Below, piece after piece: positions 10,250-17,828 of a DNA stretch of 64,000 nucleotides. Each line of letters starts with the position of its first letter. The stretch's first letter is position 1. The notes beneath the pieces were generated by a model. It was not told the origin of the DNA and did no database searches. It saw only the letters and a list, made by a program, of their open reading frames with translations. This DNA is from Enterobacter asburiae. Its GTDB lineage: Bacteria; Pseudomonadota; Gammaproteobacteria; Enterobacterales; Enterobacteriaceae. The stretch is from assembly GCF_007035645.1 (NCBI RefSeq), contig NZ_AP019632.1:558001-622000 (forward strand), read 5' to 3'. The position numbers and the translations under genes were made by a program.

Positions 10250-10825
10250 TCAATTAACCTCGCTGTAAATCCCCACTACGCGACCCACCGTTTTTATCTC
10301 GTCGATACCGCATTCAAACGGAACCTTGCCGCCCGCCACGTGGAGTTTTTTACCCGGCAGCAGCGTGAGGTCGCGGATGCTGGCGGTGCCTTCAATCTCA
10401 ACCAGCCACAGGCCGTCGGTTAACGATGCCTCTTTTTCAATAAAGTGCAGCTTTCCCTCCGCCCGAACGGCGATGCCGCGAGCCAGCGGTTTGCTAAAGA
10501 AACCAGAGTCAATACTCAAAGTGGTATTTTCTTCCAGCTTTCCATCACTCAGTGTGAATGTGGAAACCGAAACCGGATCGCCCGGCGCGGGGTGACCTTC
10601 AAACTGCGCACCTTGTCCGGTCATCAGCCAGCGAAGGCTGGCGCCGGTGTCCAGCGCGCACTGAACCGCAAAGTCGTAAGAGACGGTACCGCGCGCGTAG
10701 CGGTTCTGAAGCGAGCTGGCGGCGATATTAAAGTGCCGGGCCAGCTGGATTTTCTGCGTGAAACCATATACCTGACAGATTCTATCGAGTAACTCTTCAT
10801 TATTCACTTGAGAATCTAAAATCAA
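10250..10825 (-). CDS. CI-type phage repressor of the tailocin cluster
   Basis: This is a 186/P2-family CI repressor of about 191 residues. It has an N-terminal Bac_CI_repr helix-turn-helix (ELLDRICQVYGFTQKIQLARHF, then SSLQNRYARG) and a C-terminal oligomerisation domain of the LexA/CI_C type without an obvious Ser-Lys protease pair. It should hold the rightward early genes silent. The open frame extends to a GTG at 10858, but that codon sits inside the operator palindrome and has no ribosome site. A TTG at 10825 is preceded at good spacing by AAAGGA and is preferred; a GTG at 10807 is also possible. There is no integrase beyond it, unlike P2 or 186. Confidence 0.88.
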   Translation of the reverse strand: MILDSQVNNEELLDRICQVYGFTQKIQLARHFNIAASSLQNRYARGTVSYDFAVQCALDTGASLRWLMTGQGAQFEGHPAPGDPVSVSTFTLSDGKLEENTTLSIDSGFFSKPLARGIAVRAEGKLHFIEKEASLTDGLWLVEIEGTASIRDLTLLPGKKLHVAGGKVPFECGIDEIKTVGRVVGIYSEVN

Positions 10826-10870
10826 AATATATTCCTTTGGGTGTTTACTAATGCTCACTTGAGTATTAGT
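10798..10870. promoter_or_regulatory. CI operators of the tailocin switch region
   Basis: The near-perfect palindrome ACTAATGCTCA / TGAGTATTAGT (10847-10870, 11-base arms, one mismatch) and a second related site TTATTCACTTGAGAATC (about 10799-10815) share the core CACTTGA / TCAAGTG. They lie at and just inside the start of the repressor gene, as expected for CI sites controlling early rightward and lysogenic transcription. The spacer to the first rightward gene (10871-11052) holds no other gene. Confidence 0.7.
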
Positions 10871-11052
10871 ATCATTACAAATTCGGGCAATCAGCGGCAG
10901 GCGTTGGCAAACAGAGGCTAATGATTGCAGACATTATCAAAATGGGAATCATGCAGCATGGCATCTGAAATCGCAATCATCAAACGGCGGAAAAAACCGT
11001 GCTGTGCCCGTTTTCAGCGCACTAGCGTGCGTGAGTTTACGCGAGGGGAGAT

Positions 11053-11391
11053 ATGGCGATAGAAGCTGCCCGTGCAAGGGTTCCACTTAGCGTGGGAGCT
11101 CGCCTTAGCGGGCTTAACCACATCGCTGAACTGCGCGCCCGATACGGGAGCGATAGCGGAAAAGAGCTGGCGCGGTTTATGGCTGAGCTGCGCGATAAGC
11201 GCGATCCCTGTTTTGAGGAGAACAGCAGGGCGCTGGCCGCCCTCTTTTTCCTGGCGAGATTGCCCGTCGCCCGTCATGAGTGCGAGCTCAGTGAGCTAAC
11301 CACAGAGGAGAAAAGGGCGCTGATTAACGCCATGAATCATTTTCGTGCTGTCGTGAGTTTATTTCCTGAACGGCTGACCATGCCGATATAA
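11053..11391 (+). CDS. Phage protein of the DUF5347 type
   Basis: This 112-residue protein has no signal peptide or membrane segment. It resembles the small DUF5347 proteins encoded early in enterobacterial P2-like prophages; no function is established. ATG 11053 is preceded by a strong GAGGGGAG. It is the first gene rightward of the CI operators, where P2 and 186 have cox/apl, but no winged-helix excisionase pattern is seen. Confidence 0.6.
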   Translation: MAIEAARARVPLSVGARLSGLNHIAELRARYGSDSGKELARFMAELRDKRDPCFEENSRALAALFFLARLPVARHECELSELTTEEKRALINAMNHFRAVVSLFPERLTMPI

Positions 11392-11459
11392 CCCAACCCA
11401 AAAACTAATGGCGTAAACCCGCCGGGCATCCTTTTGCCTGAATTTAAGGAGAACGCGTG

Positions 11460-11687
11460 ATGCGAAACAGTGAAAACCGCCCTTATCCGACCGGAAGTGA
11501 AGAACTGAAGCGCCTGCTGGCAGAGGCAAAAGCAGAGGAACGATGCGCGCGAGCCCTCGCGGTCTCCCTGCGCCTGGAGGCCCTGGCGAGCCATATCTAC
11601 AAAACCGGCATGAGCGGAGAAGACGTTGCCGAACTGCTGTGCCACGAGGCGGCCCGCTACGAGCGTGAATCCCAGGAGCTGCACTGA
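11460..11687 (+). CDS. DUF2732-type early phage protein
   Basis: This 75-residue, mostly helical acidic protein (ELKRLLAEAKAEERCARALAVSLRLEALASHI) is of the DUF2732 type common just upstream of the zinc-finger and gpA genes in P2-like prophages. It starts at ATG 11460 (a GTG lies directly before it) after AAGGAGA. Its stop shares a base with the next start (TGATGG at 11685-11690), so the two are translationally coupled. No function is known. Confidence 0.7.
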   Translation: MRNSENRPYPTGSEELKRLLAEAKAEERCARALAVSLRLEALASHIYKTGMSGEDVAELLCHEAARYERESQELH

Positions 11688-11908
11688 TGGCCGATTTTAT
11701 CGATCTTGCGCAGGCGCGCGAGCAGGAGGACAGAGAGCGGTACATTAATCGCGCCCGCAGACGACCCGCATCGCCTTCGCGTTTCCTCTGCGAGGACTGC
11801 GAGGCGCCGATACCGGAGGCGCGCCGAATAGCGGTGCCCGGCGTAGCCCTGTGCGTAACCTGCCAGGAGATCGCAGAGATAAAAAATAAACACGTCCGGG
11901 GAGGATAA
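11687..11908 (+). CDS. TraR/DksA-type zinc-finger protein
   Basis: The 73-residue protein has a C4 zinc finger CEDC-x17-CVTC (residues about 39-63) preceded by a short helix (DFIDLAQAREQEDRERYINRARRR), the layout of TraR/DksA-like phage proteins that bind the RNA polymerase secondary channel. P2-like prophages carry such a gene directly before gene A, as here. It is coupled to the preceding gene by a one-base overlap. Confidence 0.8.
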   Translation: MADFIDLAQAREQEDRERYINRARRRPASPSRFLCEDCEAPIPEARRIAVPGVALCVTCQEIAEIKNKHVRGG

Positions 11909-11909
11909 G

Positions 11910-14099
11910 TTGGCTACGTCATTTGCTTATCCGTGGAATGCCCCACGGTCGGCCATTGCCAGCCCTTATCTCACCCATGCCCAACAGCAGCGCCGCGATC
12001 GCCTTTTCGCGGCGCTGCAGCAGGCAAGAATTTCCCTCTCACAGCAGCCTGACTGCGTACGCTTCGAGGTCTGGCGCACGGTTGACGCCCTCGAACAGCA
12101 TAGGGGCTGCCCGCAGGCTAACGCCTTTTTGATCCGCTTCTGCAAAAGGATGTTACCCCGTCTGAGGCGGGTCTCTGAACGCTATGCCTGCACAGGCCTG
12201 CACGACGAGGTCTCGAGGGCCGTGTTTGACGGCCATTTCGACACTCAGCTTCTGCAATACCTCGCCTCGCGGATGGTCGAACTGGTGGCCCGCTATAACC
12301 GCCTTCCGGATATGTCCCGCGCGGACATCGACCTGCTGGCCGCAGATATCGCCAGCTTTATTCGCGGCGAGCTGGCGAATATTAACGATGCTGAGATGGG
12401 TGAATACCAGACGCTGTACGTCTGGTATCAGCGCGCCGGACTGATCGCCCGACAGTTCAACGTGTCGCCTCCGCACTGGGAGCGGGTGTCGAAGACGTTT
12501 TTCAACAAAGATGACGTTGCCGCGGCGGTGATCCGCATGTTTTCCGAGGCGTGGTGGCGCGGGCGTCTGCGTCGGGTCGCGGCTGCCTGGCGCGAGCATC
12601 TGCAGATTGCCCTCGGCAACGTCAGCAAGCGAAAAGCGGCGTATGCGAGCAAACGCTGCGTGACCGAGTGGCGCGAGCAGAAGCGCCGCACCCGCGAATT
12701 TCTCAAGGGCATGGAGCTGGAAGATGAAGAGGGCAACCGCATCAGCCTGATTGAAAAATACGACAGCTCGGTGGCCAACCCGGCGATACGTCGCTGTGAA
12801 CTGATGACCCGTATCCGCGGGTTTGAAAATATCTGTGAGGCGCTGGGCTACGTGGGCGAGTTCTATACCTTAACCGCGCCCGCGCAGTATCACGCGACGC
12901 TGAAATCAGGCTTCCCCAACGCGAAGTGGAACGAGGCCAGCCCGGCGGATACGCAACTCTACTTTACCCGACTGTGGGCGCGTATCCGGGCAAAACTGCA
13001 CCGGGACGGGCGCCGTATCTTTGGTATCCGCGTTGCGGAACCCCATCACGACGGTACACCCCACTGGCACATGCTGATGTTTATGCTGCCGGAAGACGTC
13101 GAATGCGTTCGCCGGATTATCGGTGATTACGCCCGGCAGGAGGATGCTGCCGAGCTGCAGAGCGAAAGCGCCAGACAGGCGCGCTTTCACGCGGACGCGA
13201 TCGATCCGCAGAAAGGCAGCGCTACCGGCTATATCGCCAAATACATCTCAAAGAATATCGACGGCTATGCGCTCGATGGCGAGACCGATAACGAAAGCGG
13301 TGGTCTGCTGAAGGAGACGGCGTCCGCCGTGTCGGCCTGGGCAGGGCGCTGGCACATTCGCCAGTTTCAGTTCATCGGCGGCGCGCCGGTAACGGTCTAC
13401 CGCGAGCTGCGGCGTCTGGTGGATACCGATGCCGCGCGCGGTCTGAGCGTTGAGTTTGCAGCCGTCCATGATGCTGCCGATGCCGGGGACTGGGCGGGTT
13501 ACGTCACGGCGCAGGGCGGGCCGTTTGTGCGTCGCGATGATTTACAGGTGCGCACGCTGTATGAGCCGCGCGCCGGGTTTAACCAGTACGGCGAGGAAAC
13601 GGTCCGCATCCGCGGCGTGTACGATTCTGCCGTTGGCGCGGGCAGCCCAGTTTTAACCCGACTCACGCAGTGGAAAATTGTGCCGAAGCGGGCCGCGGAT
13701 CTTAAGGACGCGCCCGTATCCTCTCGGAGTTCTGTCAATAACTGTACGCAGACCGATCTTTCTCAACCCCTCAGCCGACGTGCGAGGCGGGCGTTAACCG
13801 AACGCATCAAATTCATCCGCCCTGGCGCGACAGCGCCCGTCGTCTTCGCGAGCGACCCGCAGAACGGCGTGCCGGAGAAGGTGATCGATGAGATACGGCT
13901 CGCCACCGGGATAGCCATCAGCCGGGCAGAAGCCCTGCATCTGATGGCGGGAGGCATCAGCCGCTTTAACGATAAATGGTGCAGGGGGGCAGCCGACGGA
14001 TCGCTATTTCCGGCACCGTGTTCTTACCAGCAAAAGGCGCGGAAAATCCTTGAACGTATTGGGTATTTAACGGATCTCTTCGCTCAGAGAACCCGCTAA
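11910..14099 (+). CDS. Replication initiation endonuclease gpA (HUH nickase)
   Basis: gpA of P2-like phages nicks one strand at an origin inside its own gene to start rolling-circle replication. The 729 residues (P2 A has 761) keep the HUH metal motif in GTPHWHMLMF (His385 and His387) and the paired catalytic tyrosines YIAKYISKN (Tyr441 and Tyr445), so the active site looks intact. It starts at a TTG (11910) behind GGGGAGGA, one base after the zinc-finger gene. Its survival in a cluster lacking capsid, terminase and integrase genes is odd, since a pure bacteriocin would not need it. Confidence 0.93.
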   Translation: MATSFAYPWNAPRSAIASPYLTHAQQQRRDRLFAALQQARISLSQQPDCVRFEVWRTVDALEQHRGCPQANAFLIRFCKRMLPRLRRVSERYACTGLHDEVSRAVFDGHFDTQLLQYLASRMVELVARYNRLPDMSRADIDLLAADIASFIRGELANINDAEMGEYQTLYVWYQRAGLIARQFNVSPPHWERVSKTFFNKDDVAAAVIRMFSEAWWRGRLRRVAAAWREHLQIALGNVSKRKAAYASKRCVTEWREQKRRTREFLKGMELEDEEGNRISLIEKYDSSVANPAIRRCELMTRIRGFENICEALGYVGEFYTLTAPAQYHATLKSGFPNAKWNEASPADTQLYFTRLWARIRAKLHRDGRRIFGIRVAEPHHDGTPHWHMLMFMLPEDVECVRRIIGDYARQEDAAELQSESARQARFHADAIDPQKGSATGYIAKYISKNIDGYALDGETDNESGGLLKETASAVSAWAGRWHIRQFQFIGGAPVTVYRELRRLVDTDAARGLSVEFAAVHDAADAGDWAGYVTAQGGPFVRRDDLQVRTLYEPRAGFNQYGEETVRIRGVYDSAVGAGSPVLTRLTQWKIVPKRAADLKDAPVSSRSSVNNCTQTDLSQPLSRRARRALTERIKFIRPGATAPVVFASDPQNGVPEKVIDEIRLATGIAISRAEALHLMAGGISRFNDKWCRGAADGSLFPAPCSYQQKARKILERIGYLTDLFAQRTR

Positions 14100-14170
14100 T
14101 CTCCATCCATATCATGTACATACCGTGAAGGGTTCTGATTTTTCGCTTCACTCTTTTTATGAATACGTGC

Positions 14171-14190
14171 TACTGTATGTTTATACAGTA
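14171..14190. promoter_or_regulatory. LexA (SOS) box before the Tum/DinI-like gene
   Basis: TACTGTATGTTTATACAGTA matches the SOS consensus TACTGTATATATATACAGTA at 18 of 20 positions, including the invariant CTGT-N8-ACAG. It ends 18 bases before the GTG start of the DinI-like gene. Phage 186 tum is LexA-controlled in the same way. Confidence 0.93.
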
Positions 14191-14208
14191 TCTCGTGGTG
14201 GAGGTTGT

Positions 14209-14649
14209 GTGGACAGAGAGTTGAACGAGCAGGTCATGATTGAACGAGTTGAGCTGATTGCGCGACTGACGACAGAAGGAACGTGTCAGGAAAGAGATCG
14301 TGAGATTGCCCTGAATTTGATTGCTGAGATTGCGCGGGGAAATTTAATCAAGAACAACGCATTTACCGTTGTATTCTCAGCATCGCCTGTTCCGGAACGA
14401 ATCAAAAAAGAGGGCAACGTTCGGGTGAACATTACTCTCGATAAAGATCAGCAGATTGACCCTGCCGTCGCTGAGGCCTTTCAGTGCGAACTGACCCGCA
14501 GAATACGCTCCCTGTTTCCGTCATCGCGGGTGAACGTGAAAATAGGATCGGTGACGGGTGTCGAGCTCCAGGGGCTTGAAAAAGAAGCCGATCGCGAGGC
14601 GCTGGACGCTATCCTCCGGGAAGTCTGGGAAGACGAGAGCTGGCGCTAG
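14209..14649 (+). CDS. Tum-like SOS antirepressor with DinI-type C-terminus
   Basis: This 146-residue protein ends in a DinI-like domain (about 70-146: NVRVNITLDKDQQIDPAVAEAF, then RVNVKIGSVTGVELQG and a final acidic helix), as in the Tum proteins of 186-type prophages, which inactivate CI after DNA damage. The GTG at 14209 is chosen because GGAGG at 14200-14204 precedes it and because the LexA box lies upstream; an ATG at 14236 is the alternative. Here it would couple SOS damage to release of the tail and lysis genes. It lies where P2 carries its capsid operon. Confidence 0.82.
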   Translation: MDRELNEQVMIERVELIARLTTEGTCQERDREIALNLIAEIARGNLIKNNAFTVVFSASPVPERIKKEGNVRVNITLDKDQQIDPAVAEAFQCELTRRIRSLFPSSRVNVKIGSVTGVELQGLEKEADREALDAILREVWEDESWR

Positions 14650-14733
14650 CCCCGGCGTCATCACCCGTACCAACACCCTCATTCCTGTTTTGCGCTTCCG
14701 TTGAACCACGCTTCGCCGCTCGCGGACGATCTG

Positions 14734-14799
14734 TTGTGCCCGCGATTGTCCATCCGTCAGCGATAGCGAAAAGCCTGCTGGCCCGGGAAACTCTACAGT
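14734..14799 (+). promoter_or_regulatory. Possible Ogr-dependent late promoter before the tail operon
   Basis: TTGTGCCCGCGATTGTCCA (14734-14752) shares its left half with the clearer Ogr-type site before the sheath gene, and TACAGT (14794-14799) could be the -10. The 14650-14828 spacer is open in the frame of gpX but has no recognisable gene; it is probably the scar of the lost capsid region. Confidence 0.35.
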
Positions 14800-14828
14800 A
14801 CCTGGAAACCGGATGTTGGGAGCGTCTG

Positions 14829-15032
14829 ATGAAAATCTATGCAATGCAGGGGGACACGCTTGATGCCGTTTGCGCCCGCTTTTATGGGCGCACGGCTGGC
14901 GTCGTTGAAGCCGTTCTGAAGGCCAATCCTGGCCTCGCGGAGTCAGGCGTTATCTTGCCTCACGGCACGCCGGTAGAGATGCCGGAGGTGAATAGCGCCC
15001 CCACAAAAGAATCCGTAAACCTATGGGACTGA
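14829..15032 (+). CDS. Tail protein gpX (P2-like)
   Basis: The 67-residue protein closely resembles P2 gpX (KIYAMQGDTLDAVCARFYGRT, later NPGLAESG and LPHGTPVEMP), a LysM-like small tail component needed for tail assembly. Its length equals the P2 protein when the ATG at 14829 is used. In P2, gpX follows the capsid completion gene L; here it follows the Tum-like gene directly, so the six-gene capsid block is absent. It overlaps the holin start by 10 bases. Confidence 0.93.
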   Translation: MKIYAMQGDTLDAVCARFYGRTAGVVEAVLKANPGLAESGVILPHGTPVEMPEVNSAPTKESVNLWD

Positions 15033-15244
15033 GCCTGGAGAAAATCACCACGTTTATCGCCTACTGGCTGGCCGTGGCGCTGGCCTGGTTCGGGGCGATG
15101 TCTCCTGAAAAAGTCGCGCTGTACGTCGGGAGTCTTTGCGCCATTTTTACCGCATTAACGAATTACTGGTTTAAGCGAAAAACCTGGCGCTATCTCCAGT
15201 CTCTTGGCCTCGATAAGAAGAGCATTCGTGAACTCAATCATTAA
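15023..15244 (+). CDS. Holin (HP1/P2 gpY type)
   Basis: This 73-residue protein has two hydrophobic segments (about 8-25 and 32-49) and a basic C-terminus (FKRKTWRYLQSLGLDKKS), the form of small phage holins. It occupies the place of P2 gene Y, between X and the endolysin gene, and overlaps both. It would permeabilise the inner membrane at a set time to let the endolysin act. In a tailocin the lysis genes release particles from the cell. Confidence 0.8.
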   Translation: MGLSLEKITTFIAYWLAVALAWFGAMSPEKVALYVGSLCAIFTALTNYWFKRKTWRYLQSLGLDKKSIRELNH

Positions 15245-15737
15245 GCGTTGCAGCGTCGCCGGCGTGCTGGCCCTGGCGGTGCTGATGCCTGACTTTCGAT
15301 TACTGAAAACGTCCCCGGAAGGATTGGCGTTGATTGCCGATCTCGAAGGATGTCGCCTCTCGCCCTACCGGTGTAGCGCCGGCGTATGGACGTCCGGCAT
15401 TGGCCACACGGCAAACGTTGTGCCGACGCGGGACATTACCGAGCGTGAGGCTGCGGTAAATCTGGTCGCTGATGTGCTCAATGTTGAGCGGCGTCTGGCG
15501 GCGTGTGCGCCAGTAGAGATGCCGCCCCGGGTCTATGACGCGCTGGTGAGTTTTACCTTTAATGTCGGCGCAGGCGCCGCCTGCCGTTCGACGTTGGTGT
15601 CCTTTATCAAACGTAAACAGTGGGTGCAGGCATGCGGGCAGCTTACCCGCTGGGTGTACGTCAACGGCGTCAAAAATGCCGGGCTGGAAAACCGTCGCGT
15701 CCGCGAGAAGGCCTGGTGCATGAAGGGGCTGTCGTGA
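15228..15737 (+). CDS. Lysozyme-type endolysin with SAR-like N-terminus
   Basis: This 169-residue glycoside hydrolase (family 24 lysozyme) is equivalent to P2 gene K. It has the E-x8-C-x5-T catalytic spacing in DLEGCRLSPYRC...WTSGIGHT and the conserved YDALVSFTFNVG. A weakly hydrophobic N-terminal segment (about 5-22, SVAGVLALAVLMPD) suggests a signal-arrest-release anchor rather than a cleaved signal. A GTG at 15228 inside the holin gene is the likely start; upstream ATG codons lie deeper in the holin. Its stop overlaps the LysB start. Confidence 0.9.
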   Translation: MNSIIKRCSVAGVLALAVLMPDFRLLKTSPEGLALIADLEGCRLSPYRCSAGVWTSGIGHTANVVPTRDITEREAAVNLVADVLNVERRLAACAPVEMPPRVYDALVSFTFNVGAGAACRSTLVSFIKRKQWVQACGQLTRWVYVNGVKNAGLENRRVREKAWCMKGLS

Positions 15738-16159
15738 GAACGCTCATGCTGGCGCTGGCCGGGCTGCTGGCCATCGCGCTGTGGCTTCGTCATGACAACC
15801 TGAACCTGTCCCGTTCCTTAGCCGCGGCCAACCGGGTCGCCAGCGAGCAAAAAACCGCCCTCGCCACGCTTAATCAGCAGCTGTCCCTGTCGCAGCGGAT
15901 GGCCAGAGCAAATGAAAATGCCCAGGTCAGGCTCCGTGAGGAGCTTGTCACCGCGGGCGAGGAGAGGGCAAGACGGGAAGCGACTATCGGGAGATTACTC
16001 AATGAAAATGAAGCGTTACGCCGCTGGTATACCGCTCAGCTGCCTGATGCTGTCCGCAGGCTGCACACCCGCACCGCCTGCGCCTCTGCAGCCCATTGTT
16101 TACAACGCCTGCCCGAAGGTGAGCCGCTGCCCGATGCCGGGGAGCGAACCCGCCACTAA
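15734..16159 (+). CDS. LysB/Rz-like i-spanin
   Basis: The 141 residues equal the length of P2 LysB. The N-terminus has one membrane segment (MLALAGLLAIALWL, residues about 5-18) followed by a coiled coil (about 20-100), the type II i-spanin layout that spans the periplasm and pairs with LysC/Rz1 to disrupt the outer membrane. The GTG at 15734 overlaps the lysozyme stop by 4 bases. The LysC gene is nested in its 3' part in another frame, as in P2. Confidence 0.85.
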   Translation: MRTLMLALAGLLAIALWLRHDNLNLSRSLAAANRVASEQKTALATLNQQLSLSQRMARANENAQVRLREELVTAGEERARREATIGRLLNENEALRRWYTAQLPDAVRRLHTRTACASAAHCLQRLPEGEPLPDAGERTRH

Positions 16160-16292
16160 CGGCGATCTCAGCGCGGATATTCGCAGGCTGGAATACGCCC
16201 TTATCGCCTGCGCGCTGCAGGTTGAAACCATTAAAGACTGTCAGGATAAACTCGATGCACAAACTCAAGAGCCTGCGTCAGGCATTAATTGA
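16002..16292 (+). CDS. LysC/Rz1-like o-spanin lipoprotein
   Basis: The 96-residue protein has a lipobox (LSAGC, with Cys about 20 residues from the ATG at 16002) and a Pro-rich mature start (CTPAPPAPLQP), as in Rz1-type outer-membrane spanins. It begins inside lysB in the other reading frame and ends inside gpR, the overlapped arrangement of P2 lysB/lysC. It would complete the spanin complex in the last step of lysis. Confidence 0.85.
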   Translation: MKMKRYAAGIPLSCLMLSAGCTPAPPAPLQPIVYNACPKVSRCPMPGSEPATNGDLSADIRRLEYALIACALQVETIKDCQDKLDAQTQEPASGIN

Positions 16293-16722
16293 CGCGATCC
16301 CCCAACTCAATGCCAACCCGGAGCGCCTGCAGATGTCGGTCGGAGGCGGCAATATTGACGCCCGCCAGGCCTCCTCGCTCTCCTTTGAAAAGCGGTATGC
16401 GCTGAACGTGAAGGTTAGCGGCTTCACCGGCGACAGCGAGGGATTTTTCGTCCAAGTGCTGGCCTGGCTTCGGGAAAACCAGCCGGATATTTTTACCCTC
16501 GATGAAGGCCGTAAAAACGGTTACACCTTCGCGATCGTCTTAAACGATGACGATACGATGAATATCACCATCAGCGTGCAATTAACCGAGCGTATTCTTG
16601 TTTCCCAGGAGCAGGGCGCTCTGCACGCGACGTATTCCCCCGAGCCGCCGCTGCCGGAGCCCGTCACGCGTCCGAAGGCGCTGTACGTTAACGGCGAGCT
16701 GGTCAGCCAGTGGGAGGACTAA
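16255..16722 (+). CDS. Tail completion protein gpR
   Basis: The 155 residues equal P2 gpR in length and pattern (SLRQALIDAIPQL, ASSLSFEKRYALNV, LAWLRENQPDIF, ISVQLTERI). gpR is required to finish the head-proximal end of P2 tails. In P2 the next gene is S, another tail completion gene; here only 112 bases separate R from V, so S has been lost. ATG 16255 follows AGGATAAA. Confidence 0.92.
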   Translation: MHKLKSLRQALIDAIPQLNANPERLQMSVGGGNIDARQASSLSFEKRYALNVKVSGFTGDSEGFFVQVLAWLRENQPDIFTLDEGRKNGYTFAIVLNDDDTMNITISVQLTERILVSQEQGALHATYSPEPPLPEPVTRPKALYVNGELVSQWED

Positions 16723-16834
16723 TTTCCCCGCGCTGAAGGCCGCCATCCGCCTGCCGTCTGGACCGCTTGTTGTATCATCCCGCAGAAAACCCCGTCTCGT
16801 TGCTGCCGTTCCTCCTGAACGGCATTCTCTTCTC

Positions 16835-17476
16835 ATGAATACATTAACTTCCATGAACGGCATCGCTCGCGCGATCCGCAATCTTATTCGTATCGGTGTT
16901 GTGACCGATGTTGACCTCAGCAGAGGACTTTGTCGTGTCCAGACCGGCGGGATGAAAACCACCTGGCTGAACTGGCTCACCTGTCGTGCGGGACGTTCGC
17001 GCGTCTGGTGGGCCCCTTCTGAGGGGGAACAGGTGCTGCTGCTGGCCATCGGCGGCGAGCTTGATACCGCCTTTGTGCTGCCCGGCATTTTCTCTGACGA
17101 CCATCCGGCGCCGTCCGGGTCGCCTGATGCGTTCCACGTCTCGTTTCCTGACGGGGCGGTCATCGAGTACGAACCCGGTCACGGGGCGCTGACGGTTACA
17201 GGCATTAAAACGGCCGTCATTACCGCCTCAGAATCGCTGACCGCCACCGTGCCGGAGGTGAGGGTGACGTCAACGTCCCGCATCACGCTGGATACGCCTG
17301 AAGTGGTGTGCACTAACAAGTTAATTACCGCCTCTCTTGAAGTGCAGAAGGGTGGCGTGATGGCCGGAAATATTGAGCATTCCGGCGGTAAATTCACCTC
17401 CAACGGGGTGCAGGTGGATAACCACGCGCACGGCAGTGTGCAAAGCGGTGGAAGCTGGACTAAGGGGACACAATGA
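16835..17476 (+). CDS. Baseplate spike protein gpV
   Basis: This 213-residue protein matches P2 gpV (about 211 residues), the trimeric central spike that punctures the outer membrane. It has an N-terminal OB fold (about 15-95, RIGVVTDVDLSRGLCRVQTG), a repetitive beta-helix region (about 110-180), and a C-terminal metal-binding tip in NHAHGSVQSGG. The ATG at 16835 gives the family length; the longer open frame overlaps gene R in another frame and is rejected. A TTGTTGTATC motif at 16767-16776 might belong to a weak late promoter. Confidence 0.93.
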   Translation: MNTLTSMNGIARAIRNLIRIGVVTDVDLSRGLCRVQTGGMKTTWLNWLTCRAGRSRVWWAPSEGEQVLLLAIGGELDTAFVLPGIFSDDHPAPSGSPDAFHVSFPDGAVIEYEPGHGALTVTGIKTAVITASESLTATVPEVRVTSTSRITLDTPEVVCTNKLITASLEVQKGGVMAGNIEHSGGKFTSNGVQVDNHAHGSVQSGGSWTKGTQ

Positions 17477-17823
17477 CGGTGCGTTACAGGGGGATGAACA
17501 GGCAGACCGGGCTTAGCCTTTCAGAGGCGGAACACATCCGGCAAAGCGTGCGCGACATTCTGGTTACGCCGATTGGCTCGCGGGTCATGCGGCGGGATTA
17601 CGGCTCGCTGCTGGCGGCGATGATCGACAGGCCGCAGAGCCCGGCGCTGCGACTGCAAATCATGGCCGCCTGTTATTCCGCCATCCAGAAATGGGAGCCG
17701 CGAATAAGCCTGACGGCCATCACATTCGAGCGTTCGGAGAACGACGGGACGTTGTATGTCGATATCACCGGCACGCGCCCGACCTCCGGACAATCCTTTT
17801 CTATCACCATTTCACTGAGTTAA
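17473..17823 (+). CDS. Baseplate wedge protein gpW
   Basis: The 116-residue protein matches P2 gpW, a homologue of T4 gp25 lysozyme-like wedge proteins (SVRDILVTPIGSRVMRRDYGS motif). It initiates the baseplate wedge that surrounds the spike. It overlaps gpV by 4 bases and is followed by gpJ after 5 bases, the canonical V-W-J-I order. Confidence 0.93.
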   Translation: MTVRYRGMNRQTGLSLSEAEHIRQSVRDILVTPIGSRVMRRDYGSLLAAMIDRPQSPALRLQIMAACYSAIQKWEPRISLTAITFERSENDGTLYVDITGTRPTSGQSFSITISLS

Positions 17824-17828
17824 ACGCT

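Noticed and set aside
10080..10425. Plus-strand open frames of 60 and 111 codons over the CI 3' end
   Set aside because: They lack a ribosome site and run antisense into the repressor gene.
14100..14828. Hidden capsid or terminase genes
   Set aside because: Only the DinI-like gene and about 180 unrecognised bases fit here; there is no space for any of Q, P, O, N, M or L.
16723..16834. Gene S remnant between R and V
   Set aside because: Only 112 bases with no sequence resembling gpS; treated as spacer with a possible weak late promoter.
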